A stretch of 64,000 nt of DNA from Marinifilum sp965230805 (GTDB lineage: Bacteria; Bacteroidota; Bacteroidia; Bacteroidales; Marinifilaceae): the NCBI RefSeq assembly GCF_965230805.1, contig NZ_OZ246019.1, positions 434,001 to 498,000 on the forward strand, given 5' to 3'. A program made the translations under genes and the position numbers. Positions 26,238-35,841 of this stretch are shown here, in pieces (the first letter of the stretch is position 1; each line of letters opens with the position of its first letter). Below the pieces are notes generated by a model. That model was not told the origin of the DNA and searched no databases. It was given only the letters and a program-made list of their open reading frames with translations.

Positions 26238-26585
26238 ATGGATTTAATTAAAGTTGCCGAAGAGGCGTTCAACACAGGTGTGGAAATTCCTGAATTCCAA
26301 TCAGGTGATACTGTAAGTGTTTCTTACAAAATTAAAGAGGGAAATAAAGAAAGAACTCAGGTATTTAGAGGTGTTGTTATTCAAGTCAAAGGATCGGGAT
26401 CCACTAAAACTTTCACGATCAGAAAAATGTCTGGTAATGTAGGCGTGGAAAGAATTATTCCATTCTCTTCTCCATTCATTGAGAAAATTGAAGTAAACAA
26501 AAGAGGTCGTGTTAGAAGAGCTCGAATTTACTATTTACGCGGACTTACTGGTAAGAAAGCAAGAATCAAAGAAAGAAGATTCTAA
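26238..26585 (+). CDS. rplS: Ribosomal protein L19
   Basis: A 115-residue large-subunit protein with the full L19 pattern: 'PEFQSGDTVSVSYKIKEGNKERTQVFRGVVIQVKGSGSTKTFTIRKMSGNVGVERIIPFSSPFIEKIEVNKRGRVRRARIYYLRGLTGKKARIKER'. It sits at the 30S-50S interface. The gene stands alone here, with its own promoter and a terminator 22 bases downstream; the usual trmD-rpsP neighbours are not present. Confidence 0.98.
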   Translation: MDLIKVAEEAFNTGVEIPEFQSGDTVSVSYKIKEGNKERTQVFRGVVIQVKGSGSTKTFTIRKMSGNVGVERIIPFSSPFIEKIEVNKRGRVRRARIYYLRGLTGKKARIKERRF

Positions 26586-26607
26586 CTCTTACTTTAAAAA
26601 ATACAAT

Positions 26608-26634
26608 AGCCTTCCCACTTGGAAGGCTTTTTTT
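26608..26634 (+). terminator. Terminator after rplS
   Basis: AGCCTTCC/GGAAGGCT stem with an ACTT loop and a following T run. Confidence 0.9.
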
Positions 26635-26691
26635 ATACAAAAAAGCATCTAAAAAAATCAGATGCCATCAATTATTTAAACAGAACATACA

Positions 26692-28212
26692 TCACGGATT
26701 ATACCAATCAGGCATCTCCCCATTGTATATTAATAATTCTCTATTATCACCATCCGCATCCATGATCCAAATTGTTTTTTTCTCTGTACCAGAGTTTGAA
26801 ACATTCATGAAAATAATCTTCTCTCCTGTTTCTGAAAATCTTGCTTGAAGATCGTTACCAGTTTTATCATCTCCTGATAAATCTGTCCAACCTGTACCAT
26901 TAATATTTATGCTATAAATCCTGGCATCACGTTGAATTCCTCTATCATCTTCATAAAGTGAATCCAAAGAAAAAATCACCTTGTCGCCTCCAAAGGAAAA
27001 TTGTGGATTTGATATGGTTCCTTCCAAATTTGGAACAAGCACAGTCATATTACTGCCATCCGGATCCATTAAATAAATCTCATTATCATATGGCTTTTCT
27101 CCTTGTGCTAATGCCACAATCTTTTCTTCACTATGATTATCAAATTGATAAGTCCAATCCATTTGCGTAAACTCACGATTCTCAGGTGCATTAGCAATTT
27201 TACGCCAACCAGTGCCATCTCTATTTATCACAATTAATTCATTATAATATCCATATATAAGCTGATCACCTGTAGGTGACCAAACAAATCCACCACCATC
27301 GTTATGCTTTCCTGCAACAGGTCTATCATTGGTAACTTTAAACACATCCTTACCTTTCAAGTCCATTGTATAAATATGAAAAACCCCATTATTTATAGTA
27401 GAATAGGCTATTCTATTATGACTACCCGGCATTATTCTAGGGTGCAATTCGTCACCACCACCATAAGTTAACCTTACTAGGTGATTCTCCTGCAAATCCC
27501 ATGAGTAAATATCTCGTGAATTAAGTGAATCTTTTACAAAAAGATATCCATTCGTTGGAAATTCTTCAGTCGTAAAATCCCATTTCTTCCCTTCTGTCTC
27601 ATATCTATCCCTATTGCTAACATTAACTTTCCAACTGTAATTGGTTTCAAAATTTAAATTTTTAGCAATATAAGTAGTATCCATTAAATCTCTTACCAAA
27701 GTATCTCCCTCAGCTTCTCCATTTTTAAACAGAATCACCTCGTAAAAAAGGGTATCCCCTTTTACTGTTTCTCCATTATTCCAAACCAATTCAATTTGGG
27801 TAGAAACTTCTTTTGTTCCATTAACAGGCGAAACATAAACAGGTTCGTTTGGAACGACAGATGTTGGTGGGGCATCTTGTAAAACAAATTCCATTAATAC
27901 ATCCTGACCTTCACGGACATTTATACTAATACTTTGAGATGAATAATCCTCCTTTGCAGCTGTAACTGAATAGTCACCAATTAATACTTCACCTATTTTA
28001 AACTGGCCATCGGCGTTCGTAGTTACAGCTGTGGTTCCCGGACTTGTGGTAATACTTACACCTTCCAAAGGTGTATTTCCCTCAGATGCTGTTACAGTTC
28101 CACTAATTGATCCATATAAATCTGGCTCTACAGTATTTTCATTACACGATAAAATTAAAAAGGAAACTCCTATAAACAGGAATAACCCATAGAGTGTATA
28201 GAATTTTTTCAT
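26692..28212 (-). CDS. Lipoprotein with CarboxypepD_reg-like and PD40 domains
   Basis: A 506-residue lipoprotein: the signal ends in 'LILSC', making Cys23 the lipidated residue. Domains in order are a carboxypeptidase-regulatory-like beta-sandwich (about 33-110, 'GSISGTVTASEGNTPLEGVSI', 'NADGQFKIGEVLIGDYSVTA'), a fibronectin-III-like domain (about 125-215, 'YVSPVNGTKEVSTQIELVW', 'NYSWKVNVSNRD'), and a TolB-type WD40/PD40 propeller (about 220-500) with repeats such as 'FVWSPTGDQLIYGYYNELIVINRDGTGW' and 'IWIMDADGDN'. It is probably anchored in the outer membrane and binds a protein or polysaccharide. It starts only 15 bases beyond the stop of the csgH-like gene, so it may be co-transcribed with the curli cluster. 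Confidence 0.85.
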   Translation of the reverse strand: MKKFYTLYGLFLFIGVSFLILSCNENTVEPDLYGSISGTVTASEGNTPLEGVSITTSPGTTAVTTNADGQFKIGEVLIGDYSVTAAKEDYSSQSISINVREGQDVLMEFVLQDAPPTSVVPNEPVYVSPVNGTKEVSTQIELVWNNGETVKGDTLFYEVILFKNGEAEGDTLVRDLMDTTYIAKNLNFETNYSWKVNVSNRDRYETEGKKWDFTTEEFPTNGYLFVKDSLNSRDIYSWDLQENHLVRLTYGGGDELHPRIMPGSHNRIAYSTINNGVFHIYTMDLKGKDVFKVTNDRPVAGKHNDGGGFVWSPTGDQLIYGYYNELIVINRDGTGWRKIANAPENREFTQMDWTYQFDNHSEEKIVALAQGEKPYDNEIYLMDPDGSNMTVLVPNLEGTISNPQFSFGGDKVIFSLDSLYEDDRGIQRDARIYSININGTGWTDLSGDDKTGNDLQARFSETGEKIIFMNVSNSGTEKKTIWIMDADGDNRELLIYNGEMPDWYNP

Positions 28213-28227
28213 ATTCTGGCAGCTATT

Positions 28228-28629
28228 TTAATTTTTCTTAATATACTCATTCTCTCCATGTAAAACAACCGAATCTTGAGCAACCAACTTCTTATTGTGA
28301 TAAACAATCAATTTGATAACTAAGTGGTCTTTTTTATTCAAGTTCATTCTGGCTTCGGATAAAGATATAACTTTATTGGGTTTTGAAATGCACTTTCCTT
28401 TCTGACTTGTTGAAGAATTACCTGAAGGTCCAATTTTCTTCGTACTAAGAAGATAGTCAACTGTAATTGTTTGATTATCCAAGTTTTCAAATTTTGCAGA
28501 AACCCATAAGTTATTTGCCTTGCCTTCCATTTCAATCCACCCTATCATTTTATTTTGAACAGAAACTGTTCCGTGAAGGTTTATTTTCAGAAACAACAGA
28601 CCAAACAGGACGATAGATCTTAATATCAT
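28228..28629 (-). CDS. CsgH-like curli accessory protein
   Basis: A 133-residue exported protein with a signal peptide (about residues 1-20). It shows the features I recall for CsgH: an early 'GWIEMEGKANNLWVSAKFENLD' strand pair, the central 'KKIGPSGNSSTSQKGKC' motif (GPSG-S-TSQ-G), and a later 'ISLSEARMNLNKKDHLVIKLIVY' beta segment. CsgH is a periplasmic protein that prevents curlin subunits from aggregating before secretion. Its position next to two curlin genes and csgEFG fits. The family was described mainly in alphaproteobacteria, so the assignment is by motif and context rather than certain. The gene would be transcribed after the curlin genes, across a 758-bp gap. Confidence 0.65.
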   Translation of the reverse strand: MILRSIVLFGLLFLKINLHGTVSVQNKMIGWIEMEGKANNLWVSAKFENLDNQTITVDYLLSTKKIGPSGNSSTSQKGKCISKPNKVISLSEARMNLNKKDHLVIKLIVYHNKKLVAQDSVVLHGENEYIKKN

Positions 28630-29387
28630 TTAATTACTAGCTAATTTTCAATGAGTAAAAATATCCATTAGATACCTTAAAATCAACAACGAAACCGTTA
28701 AATTAATCTAAATAGCTGAAAAAATATATAATTTCCAGAAAAAATCTTAAAAAAGAAGGGGTATCCATAAGGACACCCCACAATTTAAACCTGCTCTATA
28801 TTCACAAACCACTTTGTATTATAAATTTCATACCGCTAATATTAATTGCTTAACTTCATAAACAAATGTGCTTCGGTATAAATCTGAGTTAATTCATTGT
28901 TATTTCAAAATTGAGTAATTTCAAAGCTCTAAATTTTTCCAAAAAATTCTTGTTACAATAAATTGTCATATACTAGCTAATACTAGAGGAAATTTAGTTT
29001 CCATTTAGAACAGATTTTACAAAATTTAATTCTCCATTCTGAAAAATAAAAAACCGAAGGTTTCCTTCTGAACTACTTCTAAAATATTTTTACACCAATT
29101 AATTTATAGAATAAGTAACTACCTTTTCTTCACAATATTGAAAAACAATCAAACTTAATTCAATTTCTTATTGGAAACACAGAGATATCATATATTCGAA
29201 TTCCAGTTTTGTAACAAAAAAATTGATTCATAATTCGAGTGACTAACGCTCTGACCAATTCCTGCAAAACTGAACTACGCAGCATATAAATATAAGGAAT
29301 AAATAAGTAAGTAGTGCAGTGAGATTTTTAATCAGTAAAAATTCCCGCTAAAGCGGGAATTTTAATTTGATCAATAATTTCTTTTTA
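28630..29387. other. 758-bp noncoding gap with curlin terminator
   Basis: No convincing gene on either strand. At 29337-29364 an ATTCCCGC/GCGGGAAT hairpin flanked by A and T runs is a terminator for the curlin gene ending at 29388 (minus strand). The rest, very AT-rich, shows no obvious repeat or RNA; it probably holds the promoter of the csgH-like gene. Confidence 0.6.
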
Positions 29388-31028
29388 TCATGGTGCAAAT
29401 ACAACACCAGCGTTTCCTTGCTGTGTTACCGCATAGTTTCCATTACCATTCTGAATTACCTGGCCAAAGTGTCCATTTCCAATTTGCTCAAGTAATGAAG
29501 TATTGTTATCACCAAACTGATAAGTCAAACCTGTATTATCTTCACCAGTCTGAAGAATAGTACCACTATTATACATTCCGTTCGTTTGAGCAACTACAGC
29601 AATGTTACGGTCTCCTTCTTGCAAAATGTCAGCTAAACTTTCTTCCTGGTCAAACTGGAATACCCAACCTCTGTTATCATCACCTCTTTGTTCAACGAAA
29701 GCATCTGATTTTTCACCTCCGAACTGTCCCACGAATGAGAAGTTTTGATCACCTTTCTGGAAAATGTCCGCTTTATTCTTTTTACCACCAATTTGATCAA
29801 TAACCGCTAAGTTACCATGGTCTTTTTGTTTAATCTTAGCCTTATTCTTAGTACCATAAAGTTGTGAAATATAAGCTGCTTGATTGTCACCTCTTTGGAT
29901 AATCTTAGCTTTGTCACCTGAGCCAAATTTTTGTGAAACATCAGCAAAATGACTAACACCCTTTTGATGCACATTTACAAAACCTTTACTTTCTCTAATT
30001 TGCTCAACAAACGCATAGTTACCTTCGCCATATTGAGTTGTAGTAGAAACATTATGATCCCCTCTAACTTGAACTGTTCGAGCTCGATTGAAATCTCCGT
30101 TTTGTTTAATTGTAGCAGAATTGTCTAGACCTCCTCTTTGGTAAGTAGAAGCTACATTGGCAAGACCATTTTGGTGAATAAACGCATAGTTTGAATAACC
30201 TCCTAATTGCATTATTCTGGCACGGTTGTAAGCATACAACTGAGTAACAACTGCAGTATTAAAACGCCCGAACAACTGAGATACACGTGACTTATTGCGC
30301 ATTCCCCACTGGTTTACAAATGTATTGTTATAAGCACCTCTTCTTTGATACACACCCGATCGGTTTTGCGCACCATACTGTATCACTGTAGCATCAGTAA
30401 AAATAGGTAAAATCTGGGTAACATCTGAGAAATTGCGAGTCCCCATTTGTAAAACACTTGCATTACTCAATGCGCCTAATTGTAGAACATTACTAGTATT
30501 GTAGCGTCCAAATTGACCTACCGTAGCAACATTATTGTGATTAGCTTGCAAAATTGTTGACAAGTTTGCCAATCCCATTTGCATAACCGATGCAGCATTT
30601 AAAAAATCCAATTGATTTACATACGACATATTAAACCATCCTGCCTGACTAACACCAGCCATGTTAAGGAAGCCATTTTGAAGTACTTCGGAAATGTTAT
30701 GCAATCCCATTTGGTCAACATATGCTGCATTAAGCATTCCAACTTGATCTACATAGGATACATTAAGAATTCCTAATTGCGAAACCATTGCAGCGTTAAA
30801 TTCTCCCAACTGATTAATGCCAGAAATGTTCGCCAATCCATCTTGGTCAACTGTAGCATTATTCCACAATCCTAATTGATCCACATCACTCGAATTGAGC
30901 CATCCCACTTGGTTTACACCAGCTGTATTGTCAAAACCCAATTGGTCTACTGTTGAGTAGTTAACCTGCGAATATGCAGAAGAAACTGCAAAAACAACGG
31001 CAACTACTAGAAATAATAATTTTTTCAT
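29388..31028 (-). CDS. Curlin-repeat amyloid protein 1
   Basis: A 546-residue secreted protein: signal peptide residues 1-20 (ending 'SSAYSQ'), then an almost unbroken run of curlin half-repeats of 11 residues with the pattern N-x-x-x-V-x-Q-x-G-x-x (for example NSSDVDQLGLW, NNATVDQDGLA, NAAYVDQMGLH). Toward the middle the units become 11-13 residues with Arg/Lys-rich turns (RSGVYQRRGAY, NKSRVSQLFGRF), and near the C-terminus acidic-basic units appear. Canonical curlin repeats are two such half-units. The protein should polymerise into extracellular amyloid fibres after export through CsgG. At 546 residues it is several times longer than E. coli CsgA (about 150). It is a paralogue of the neighbouring 546-residue gene. 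Confidence 0.9.
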   Translation of the reverse strand: MKKLLFLVVAVVFAVSSAYSQVNYSTVDQLGFDNTAGVNQVGWLNSSDVDQLGLWNNATVDQDGLANISGINQLGEFNAAMVSQLGILNVSYVDQVGMLNAAYVDQMGLHNISEVLQNGFLNMAGVSQAGWFNMSYVNQLDFLNAASVMQMGLANLSTILQANHNNVATVGQFGRYNTSNVLQLGALSNASVLQMGTRNFSDVTQILPIFTDATVIQYGAQNRSGVYQRRGAYNNTFVNQWGMRNKSRVSQLFGRFNTAVVTQLYAYNRARIMQLGGYSNYAFIHQNGLANVASTYQRGGLDNSATIKQNGDFNRARTVQVRGDHNVSTTTQYGEGNYAFVEQIRESKGFVNVHQKGVSHFADVSQKFGSGDKAKIIQRGDNQAAYISQLYGTKNKAKIKQKDHGNLAVIDQIGGKKNKADIFQKGDQNFSFVGQFGGEKSDAFVEQRGDDNRGWVFQFDQEESLADILQEGDRNIAVVAQTNGMYNSGTILQTGEDNTGLTYQFGDNNTSLLEQIGNGHFGQVIQNGNGNYAVTQQGNAGVVFAP

Positions 31029-31303
31029 GGTTGATTTTTTTTAAAGGTTTTAAGTGAATTAAAATAAAATCTAATTAAAGTATAAAGAGCTCTGATAAGA
31101 CCATGTAAATGAAAGGTTATTCCTTCCTGATCTCAAGACTAAATTATGAAAAAGCCTTTCCAAACACCTGTATTTTTACATGAACATCAAGCATCTCTTG
31201 ATTAAATAGTGGTCTCACTAATCGAATTTTTACCGAGTCTAAAAAAGCATAAGAAAAATTAAACAAGTGCATAATTGATTTTCAATCAAATCACAAAACA
31301 AAA

Positions 31304-31336
31304 CCGCCAAACTGCATCATTTTAGCAATTTGGCGG
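31304..31336 (-). terminator. Terminator after curlin gene 2
   Basis: CCGCCAAA/TTTGGCGG stem; on the minus strand followed by TTTTGTTTTG. Lies 40 bases past the stop. Confidence 0.8.
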
Positions 31337-31376
31337 CTAGTTTTGTTATAAATCAATCAAATCAATTCATGATAAT

Positions 31377-33017
31377 TTATGGATTTACACCAGCATTGTA
31401 TTGAGTTACAATAGCAGTATTTCCATTACCAAATTGGGTAATTAAAGATGCATGTCCAAACCCTTCTTGATATACATCAGCATAATTATTACTTCCTACT
31501 TGAAGCGTTGCAGCTGCATTGTACTTACCTATTTGATTTGTTAATGCTACGTTACCCTCGCCCATTGCTTGAATTGTTAATGCATAGTTATGAGCACCAT
31601 TTTGGTTGGTTAAAGCATAGCTATCATCTGAGTTATACTGACCAATAGCAGCAGAATTTTTGTATCCATCTTGTAGGATTCCAGCAAATGAGAAATCAGT
31701 ATATGACTGCTCAATGTATGCCATATTTAATTCACCAATTTGTCCAATGCCTGCAAAAGAACCCACACCAAATTCTTGGTAAATTTCAGCATCATTATAT
31801 TTTCCTTGCTGTCCAATATAAGCTTCATTAAAAGCACCTTCTAACTGTTCAATAGCAGCAATATTTCCTTTTCCATATTGCTCAACTTCTGCAGAATTAA
31901 CAAATCCTCCAAACTGACCTACGTAAGCTTTATTCTTTTTACCCTGTTGGTACACATCAGCAGAATTTAACAAACCATACAATTGCTCTACTAATGCTTC
32001 GTTTTTCTTACCTTTTTGGCTAACTAATGCGCTATTGAATACACCTTTATTTTGGAATACTTCTGCAACATTACGACGACCTTTTTGATCTACATATGCA
32101 AAGTTAAAAATACCACCATATTGAAGTGTTAAAGCAGCATTTTCTTTCCCCATTTGAGAAATCATAGAGTTATTGAATAAACCACCGTGTTGCGTTGCAC
32201 TAGCCTCATTCAATCTTCCGTGCTGATCAACATCAATTGTATTCAATAAACCACCGAATTGTCCAGTGTAAGCAAAGTTACCTAAACCTCCTTGGCGCAC
32301 TAAAGCCAGATTAAACTCACCTTCTACTTGCTCAGCATAAGTGGTGTTAAAAATACCATTCTGACTAATTTCAACAGCATTTTCTTCACCCAACATCTGA
32401 AGAACATTAGCGTAATTACCAAAACCAATCTGGCTAACGATAGCTAGATTTTCTTTTGTAGATTCCTGAAGAACTGTAGCTCCGTTAAAAGTACCCCATT
32501 GGCTAACGAATGCCAAATCCTTCTTACCGTTAAGCTGATCAACATCAGACATATTTAACCAACCTCTTTGGAAAACGTCAGCATAAACGCCGTAGCTAAA
32601 AGCCTGATTAATATCAGAAATGTTCCAAACACCTGCTTGATCTAGGTAAGCCATGTTAGACATTCCACCAAATTGAGAAATGTAAGAAAGATTATAACCA
32701 TATTGCTTAACATCTGCAAATTGGAATAATCCTAATTGAAATACTGAAGAGAAATTAGACATTGCTTGATCTACATACAGAGTATTTCCTATGCCAAATT
32801 GACTGGCCAAAGAAACATTTGCGATTCCTATTTGATCAATAGTAGCATTATTAAAAATACCCTCTTGATAAACATCACTAATGTTGAATAATCCCGTTTG
32901 AGTAACAGCAGCTCCATTAAGCCAACCGTATTGTTCAACATTTGATTGGTTGTTTTGAGCGACAGAATACGCCCCAGTTAAGATAACTGCTAAAAAGACA
33001 AATAAAATCTTTTTCAT
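31377..33017 (-). CDS. Curlin-repeat amyloid protein 2
   Basis: Also exactly 546 residues, with a signal peptide (residues 1-20, ending 'YSVAQ') and curlin half-repeats throughout (NISDVYQEGIF, NNATIDQIGIA, NTIDVDQHGRL). The half-repeats are mostly 11 residues but pairs of 11 and 12 alternate in the middle ('NSALVSQKGKK', 'NEALVEQLYGLL', 'NSADVYQQGKK'). Its end 'GNGTAIVTQYNAGVNP'-type tail mirrors the last residues of protein 1 (NAGV near the C-terminus). It is probably the second subunit of a two-component fibre or a nucleator. A terminator separates it from gene 1, so the two can be expressed independently. Confidence 0.9.
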   Translation of the reverse strand: MKKILFVFLAVILTGAYSVAQNNQSNVEQYGWLNGAAVTQTGLFNISDVYQEGIFNNATIDQIGIANVSLASQFGIGNTLYVDQAMSNFSSVFQLGLFQFADVKQYGYNLSYISQFGGMSNMAYLDQAGVWNISDINQAFSYGVYADVFQRGWLNMSDVDQLNGKKDLAFVSQWGTFNGATVLQESTKENLAIVSQIGFGNYANVLQMLGEENAVEISQNGIFNTTYAEQVEGEFNLALVRQGGLGNFAYTGQFGGLLNTIDVDQHGRLNEASATQHGGLFNNSMISQMGKENAALTLQYGGIFNFAYVDQKGRRNVAEVFQNKGVFNSALVSQKGKKNEALVEQLYGLLNSADVYQQGKKNKAYVGQFGGFVNSAEVEQYGKGNIAAIEQLEGAFNEAYIGQQGKYNDAEIYQEFGVGSFAGIGQIGELNMAYIEQSYTDFSFAGILQDGYKNSAAIGQYNSDDSYALTNQNGAHNYALTIQAMGEGNVALTNQIGKYNAAATLQVGSNNYADVYQEGFGHASLITQFGNGNTAIVTQYNAGVNP

Positions 33018-33331
33018 GGTTTGATTTTTTTTAAGGTTTAAAGTGAATTACAGGTTTCCCTGAGTGAATTGTTTAAAATAATTTTGTGCACTTAAATGGT
33101 GCGATTTGATGATTTACTTTTTATTCGAAAACTAAATTATAAAGGAATAATGAAAAACAATTATCAGTTTACATCAATAATCCCTTTTATCTGATGAATA
33201 CTAACAAGATCTTGATCAAGTATATCAATGTTTTTAAATACACCCTAAATAGTTAAGTAAAGTTAAACAGAAGCCCACAAATACTACCAACAAACTTACA
33301 TTGCTAGTTTATTACAAAAATTGATAAAAAA

Positions 33332-33359
33332 AACAGGCTAGAATTTAATCTAACCTGTT
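33332..33359 (-). terminator. Terminator after csgG
   Basis: AACAGGCTAG/CTAACCTGTT-type stem; on the minus strand followed by eight T residues. It isolates csgEFG from the curlin genes. Confidence 0.8.
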
Positions 33360-33394
33360 GATAACATTCTATTATTTTATTCAGAAAACTAAAG

Positions 33395-34831
33395 TTACTC
33401 TTTTGCTTTTTTCCGTATCCTTTGTTTTCTAGCTCTTTCTTTCTTCTTCCTATCCCAAAGTTTATCAAAGTAAAAATTCACCCCTATCTTCCCTTCCCAA
33501 AAATAGTCGTTGTAATTACCTTGCTGTAAACCATCCACCTTATCATTAAAAATATAATGGTTCAACACAGAAAAATTTAATCCAAAACGATCGTTGAGCA
33601 AGAATTCAACTCCTGCCCCATAGATTGCCTGTGTATTTATTGAATTGGATAAATCAAAAGTAAAAGCGGATTTGTTCTGCTCAGAAAATAAACCAAAACC
33701 TCCTTCTAAGTATGGTGTCCAGTTTTTATATGGCAACAAACGATATTTTGCAGTTATATCTATAGAATTAAATGTTTTTTGAAAATGCTCAGTAGTAGCC
33801 AAATCTCCTCTCGTTAGACTTGCTTTGAATTGCATAAACGATTGAGTATCATACAGCAGTGACACACCTCCACACGCTTCCATTTCTGTGTGACTATAGT
33901 CCCCCATATACAACCAAGAACCTCCTTCAATTCCCATTCCGAACTTGTGTCTTCGTTTGCTAACCAATTGATCGAAAAAATCTGATTCTTGATTAGCTTC
34001 CTTTTCTTCCACATAATTAGTAATTACTTCAGAACTTACCTCTTCTGGATTTTTCAAATCCCATAAGCCTTCTATAACTCCTTCTATGATTAAAGATTCA
34101 ACAGCTTTTTCAATTGCCTCTTTTACTGCCATCTCAGATGGTTCATTATAAGTAAAACCAGTTTCAGCTTCTAATAGCCTTTTAAATTTCACATATCTAA
34201 ACAAACTTGCATCAATCTTTTGTGAAAGAATCATTTTTGAAGTGTAAACTGTTTTTAGAATTCTACCGTTACTCGTTGAAATAGCGCGCAGATAAACAGT
34301 TACTCTATCTTGTCTATATTGACCTGAACCTCCAGCACTAAAATACATTAAACCTGCACCTCCTGTAATAACATTCGCATCATAACTAATTACACCACCC
34401 TCCAATACTATACCTGCAAACAGCAAAGGAGGTAACAATTGAGATTTATCATCATTCCCAGCGTAATTAGCACGACTAGACCTTATAATCTTCCTTTCAT
34501 TCAGCAAGTTAGACAAACCTTCTCTTTCCAGGGGAATAAACCAGCCAGATTCTTCTATTGCCTTTAACAATATTGATGTAGTTCCTTGCGTAACCGCGGT
34601 AGACCAGTTTGCACCTGTGTCTGAAGGCTTATATTGCCCCGTTTGATCACGAAATTTATAGACCGCAGCAACAATTTTTTCTCGAGGTTCTGGCAAACCA
34701 ACTAAATTTTTACGAACAGGAGTTTCTGCTCCAATTTCAGCACGTTGCTCGGTCAACGGTTGATTAAAATAGGGCACACATGCGCCAAAAAGAAAGCTTA
34801 TCAGTAGACAAAAAGGTATATATTTTTGCAT
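33395..34831 (-). CDS. csgG: CsgG curli secretion channel with C-terminal barrel-like extension
   Basis: A 478-residue lipoprotein (lipobox 'LFGAC', Cys18). Residues about 35-265 are the CsgG domain: 'REKIVAAVYKFRDQTGQYKPSD', 'TSILLKAIEESGWFIPLEREGLSNLLNERKIIR', 'LLFAGIVLEGGVISYDANVITGGAGLMYF' (the channel hairpin region) and 'QDRVTVYLRAISTSNGRIL'. CsgG forms the nonameric outer-membrane pore for curlin export. E. coli CsgG ends near residue 277; here an additional ~200 residues form a second domain with amphipathic beta-strands ('FGMGIEGGSWLYMGDYSHTE', 'WTPYLEGGFGLFSEQN', 'EGKIGVNFYFDKLW') like a small outer-membrane barrel. It ends in a Lys/Arg-rich tail. It is preceded by csgF and csgE in one likely operon. 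Confidence 0.93.
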   Translation of the reverse strand: MQKYIPFCLLISFLFGACVPYFNQPLTEQRAEIGAETPVRKNLVGLPEPREKIVAAVYKFRDQTGQYKPSDTGANWSTAVTQGTTSILLKAIEESGWFIPLEREGLSNLLNERKIIRSSRANYAGNDDKSQLLPPLLFAGIVLEGGVISYDANVITGGAGLMYFSAGGSGQYRQDRVTVYLRAISTSNGRILKTVYTSKMILSQKIDASLFRYVKFKRLLEAETGFTYNEPSEMAVKEAIEKAVESLIIEGVIEGLWDLKNPEEVSSEVITNYVEEKEANQESDFFDQLVSKRRHKFGMGIEGGSWLYMGDYSHTEMEACGGVSLLYDTQSFMQFKASLTRGDLATTEHFQKTFNSIDITAKYRLLPYKNWTPYLEGGFGLFSEQNKSAFTFDLSNSINTQAIYGAGVEFLLNDRFGLNFSVLNHYIFNDKVDGLQQGNYNDYFWEGKIGVNFYFDKLWDRKKKERARKQRIRKKAKE

Positions 34832-34877
34832 ATAGAGAGATTTAAAGAAGTGTTTATTTGTTAGTTAGTGGAAAAAA

Positions 34878-35300
34878 TCAATAGCTTGGGATTACGACAT
34901 TTGTAAAGTTCCCGTTCCGTATGTCCTGAATATTAACTGTAACACCGCTAGCATCTTCCATAATATCCACCTGATAACTACCTAAATTATAGGATCCTGA
35001 CTGCAAATCACCACCTTCGCCAAAAATTTGATTCACTAATTGACTTGATAGTTGATTCAATATTTGACGGTTTAAATTATCTTCAAAATCATCTAAAGGA
35101 TCTGTTTGAAATCCATCTTCAGAAGTTGGATCTTTAATTTTATCTTGTTGCTTGGCAGAATTTATCAACCAGTTATAGTTATAAGGATTACCTCCAAAGT
35201 TTGAATTTATAGGTGTATAAACAAAATCTTGGGTCAAAGCCTCATTTGGCAAAGCCACTCCAAATAAAAAAAACACAATTATTGATTTTAAAAATTTCAT
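34878..35300 (-). CDS. csgF: CsgF curli assembly factor
   Basis: From MKFLKSIIVFFLFGVALPNE the protein has 140 residues with a signal peptide (residues 1-23). The CsgF hallmark is at the mature N-terminus: 'DFVYTPINSNFGGNPYNYNWLINSAKQQD', the segment that plugs into the CsgG barrel from outside. A helical middle ('NLNRQILNQLSSQLVNQIF') and a beta-rich C-terminus ('GSYQVDIMEDASGVTVNIQDIRNGNFTNVVIP') complete the fold. It couples secretion to fibre nucleation at the surface. The gene starts 16 bases beyond the csgE stop and lies 46 bases before csgG. Confidence 0.93.
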   Translation of the reverse strand: MKFLKSIIVFFLFGVALPNEALTQDFVYTPINSNFGGNPYNYNWLINSAKQQDKIKDPTSEDGFQTDPLDDFEDNLNRQILNQLSSQLVNQIFGEGGDLQSGSYNLGSYQVDIMEDASGVTVNIQDIRNGNFTNVVIPSY

Positions 35301-35316
35301 ATTCCTGAATTTAAGA

Positions 35317-35841
35317 TTAAAAAATTCCAGATCCTGATTGATCATCACCATCAAGCTGGGATTTCATTTTTTCATAATTTAATAAATATCTTCCTGTCTG
35401 CTGTACAGCGTAAGTTGACATCTGTTCAAGGATATCATATCGCGGCTGCACTCTCTGCTTAAATACCTCATTGTTATTAACCAACACAGTAACCTGCGTA
35501 GCCAACCCCGGCAATACCATTTCCTTGATCGTAATGGTAAAGTTCTTGGCATTTTTCGGTGGAGCCCATCCAGAAAAAAACATGTCATAAAAATCTCGAC
35601 CTACTTTGGTTATTGTTTCATCCATTATCAATCCATCGATTTCCATATCAAGCATGGAAGAATTGGAACCTGAATTACTTTTAACTGCATTATTCAATGC
35701 ATCTTTTAATATCTCCAATGTCCTTAAGGAATCACTCTTAATATTCGATTTCTGAGCTTGTAAAGAAATCGAATTGAATACAAATACAACAAGCAACACA
35801 AATAAGAATCTTCCAAACACCAGAGTCTTCACAAACACCAT
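35317..35841 (-). CDS. csgE: CsgE curli secretion adaptor
   Basis: From MVFVKTLVFGRFLFVLLVVF the product has 174 residues, with a signal peptide ending 'SISLQAQ'. An upstream Met (35895) adds 18 residues that do not look like a signal peptide. The CsgE core is clear: 'EIDGLIMDETITKVGRDFYDMFFSGWAPP', 'NFTITIKEMVLPGLATQVTVLVNNNEVFKQRVQPRYD'. CsgE caps the periplasmic side of the CsgG pore and chooses curlin cargo. It is first in the csgEFG cluster. Confidence 0.93.
   Translation of the reverse strand: MVFVKTLVFGRFLFVLLVVFVFNSISLQAQKSNIKSDSLRTLEILKDALNNAVKSNSGSNSSMLDMEIDGLIMDETITKVGRDFYDMFFSGWAPPKNAKNFTITIKEMVLPGLATQVTVLVNNNEVFKQRVQPRYDILEQMSTYAVQQTGRYLLNYEKMKSQLDGDDQSGSGIF

Noticed and set aside
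28630..29387. Search for a small gene or RNA in the curli gap
   Set aside because: Only short frames without family pattern and a terminator hairpin were found.
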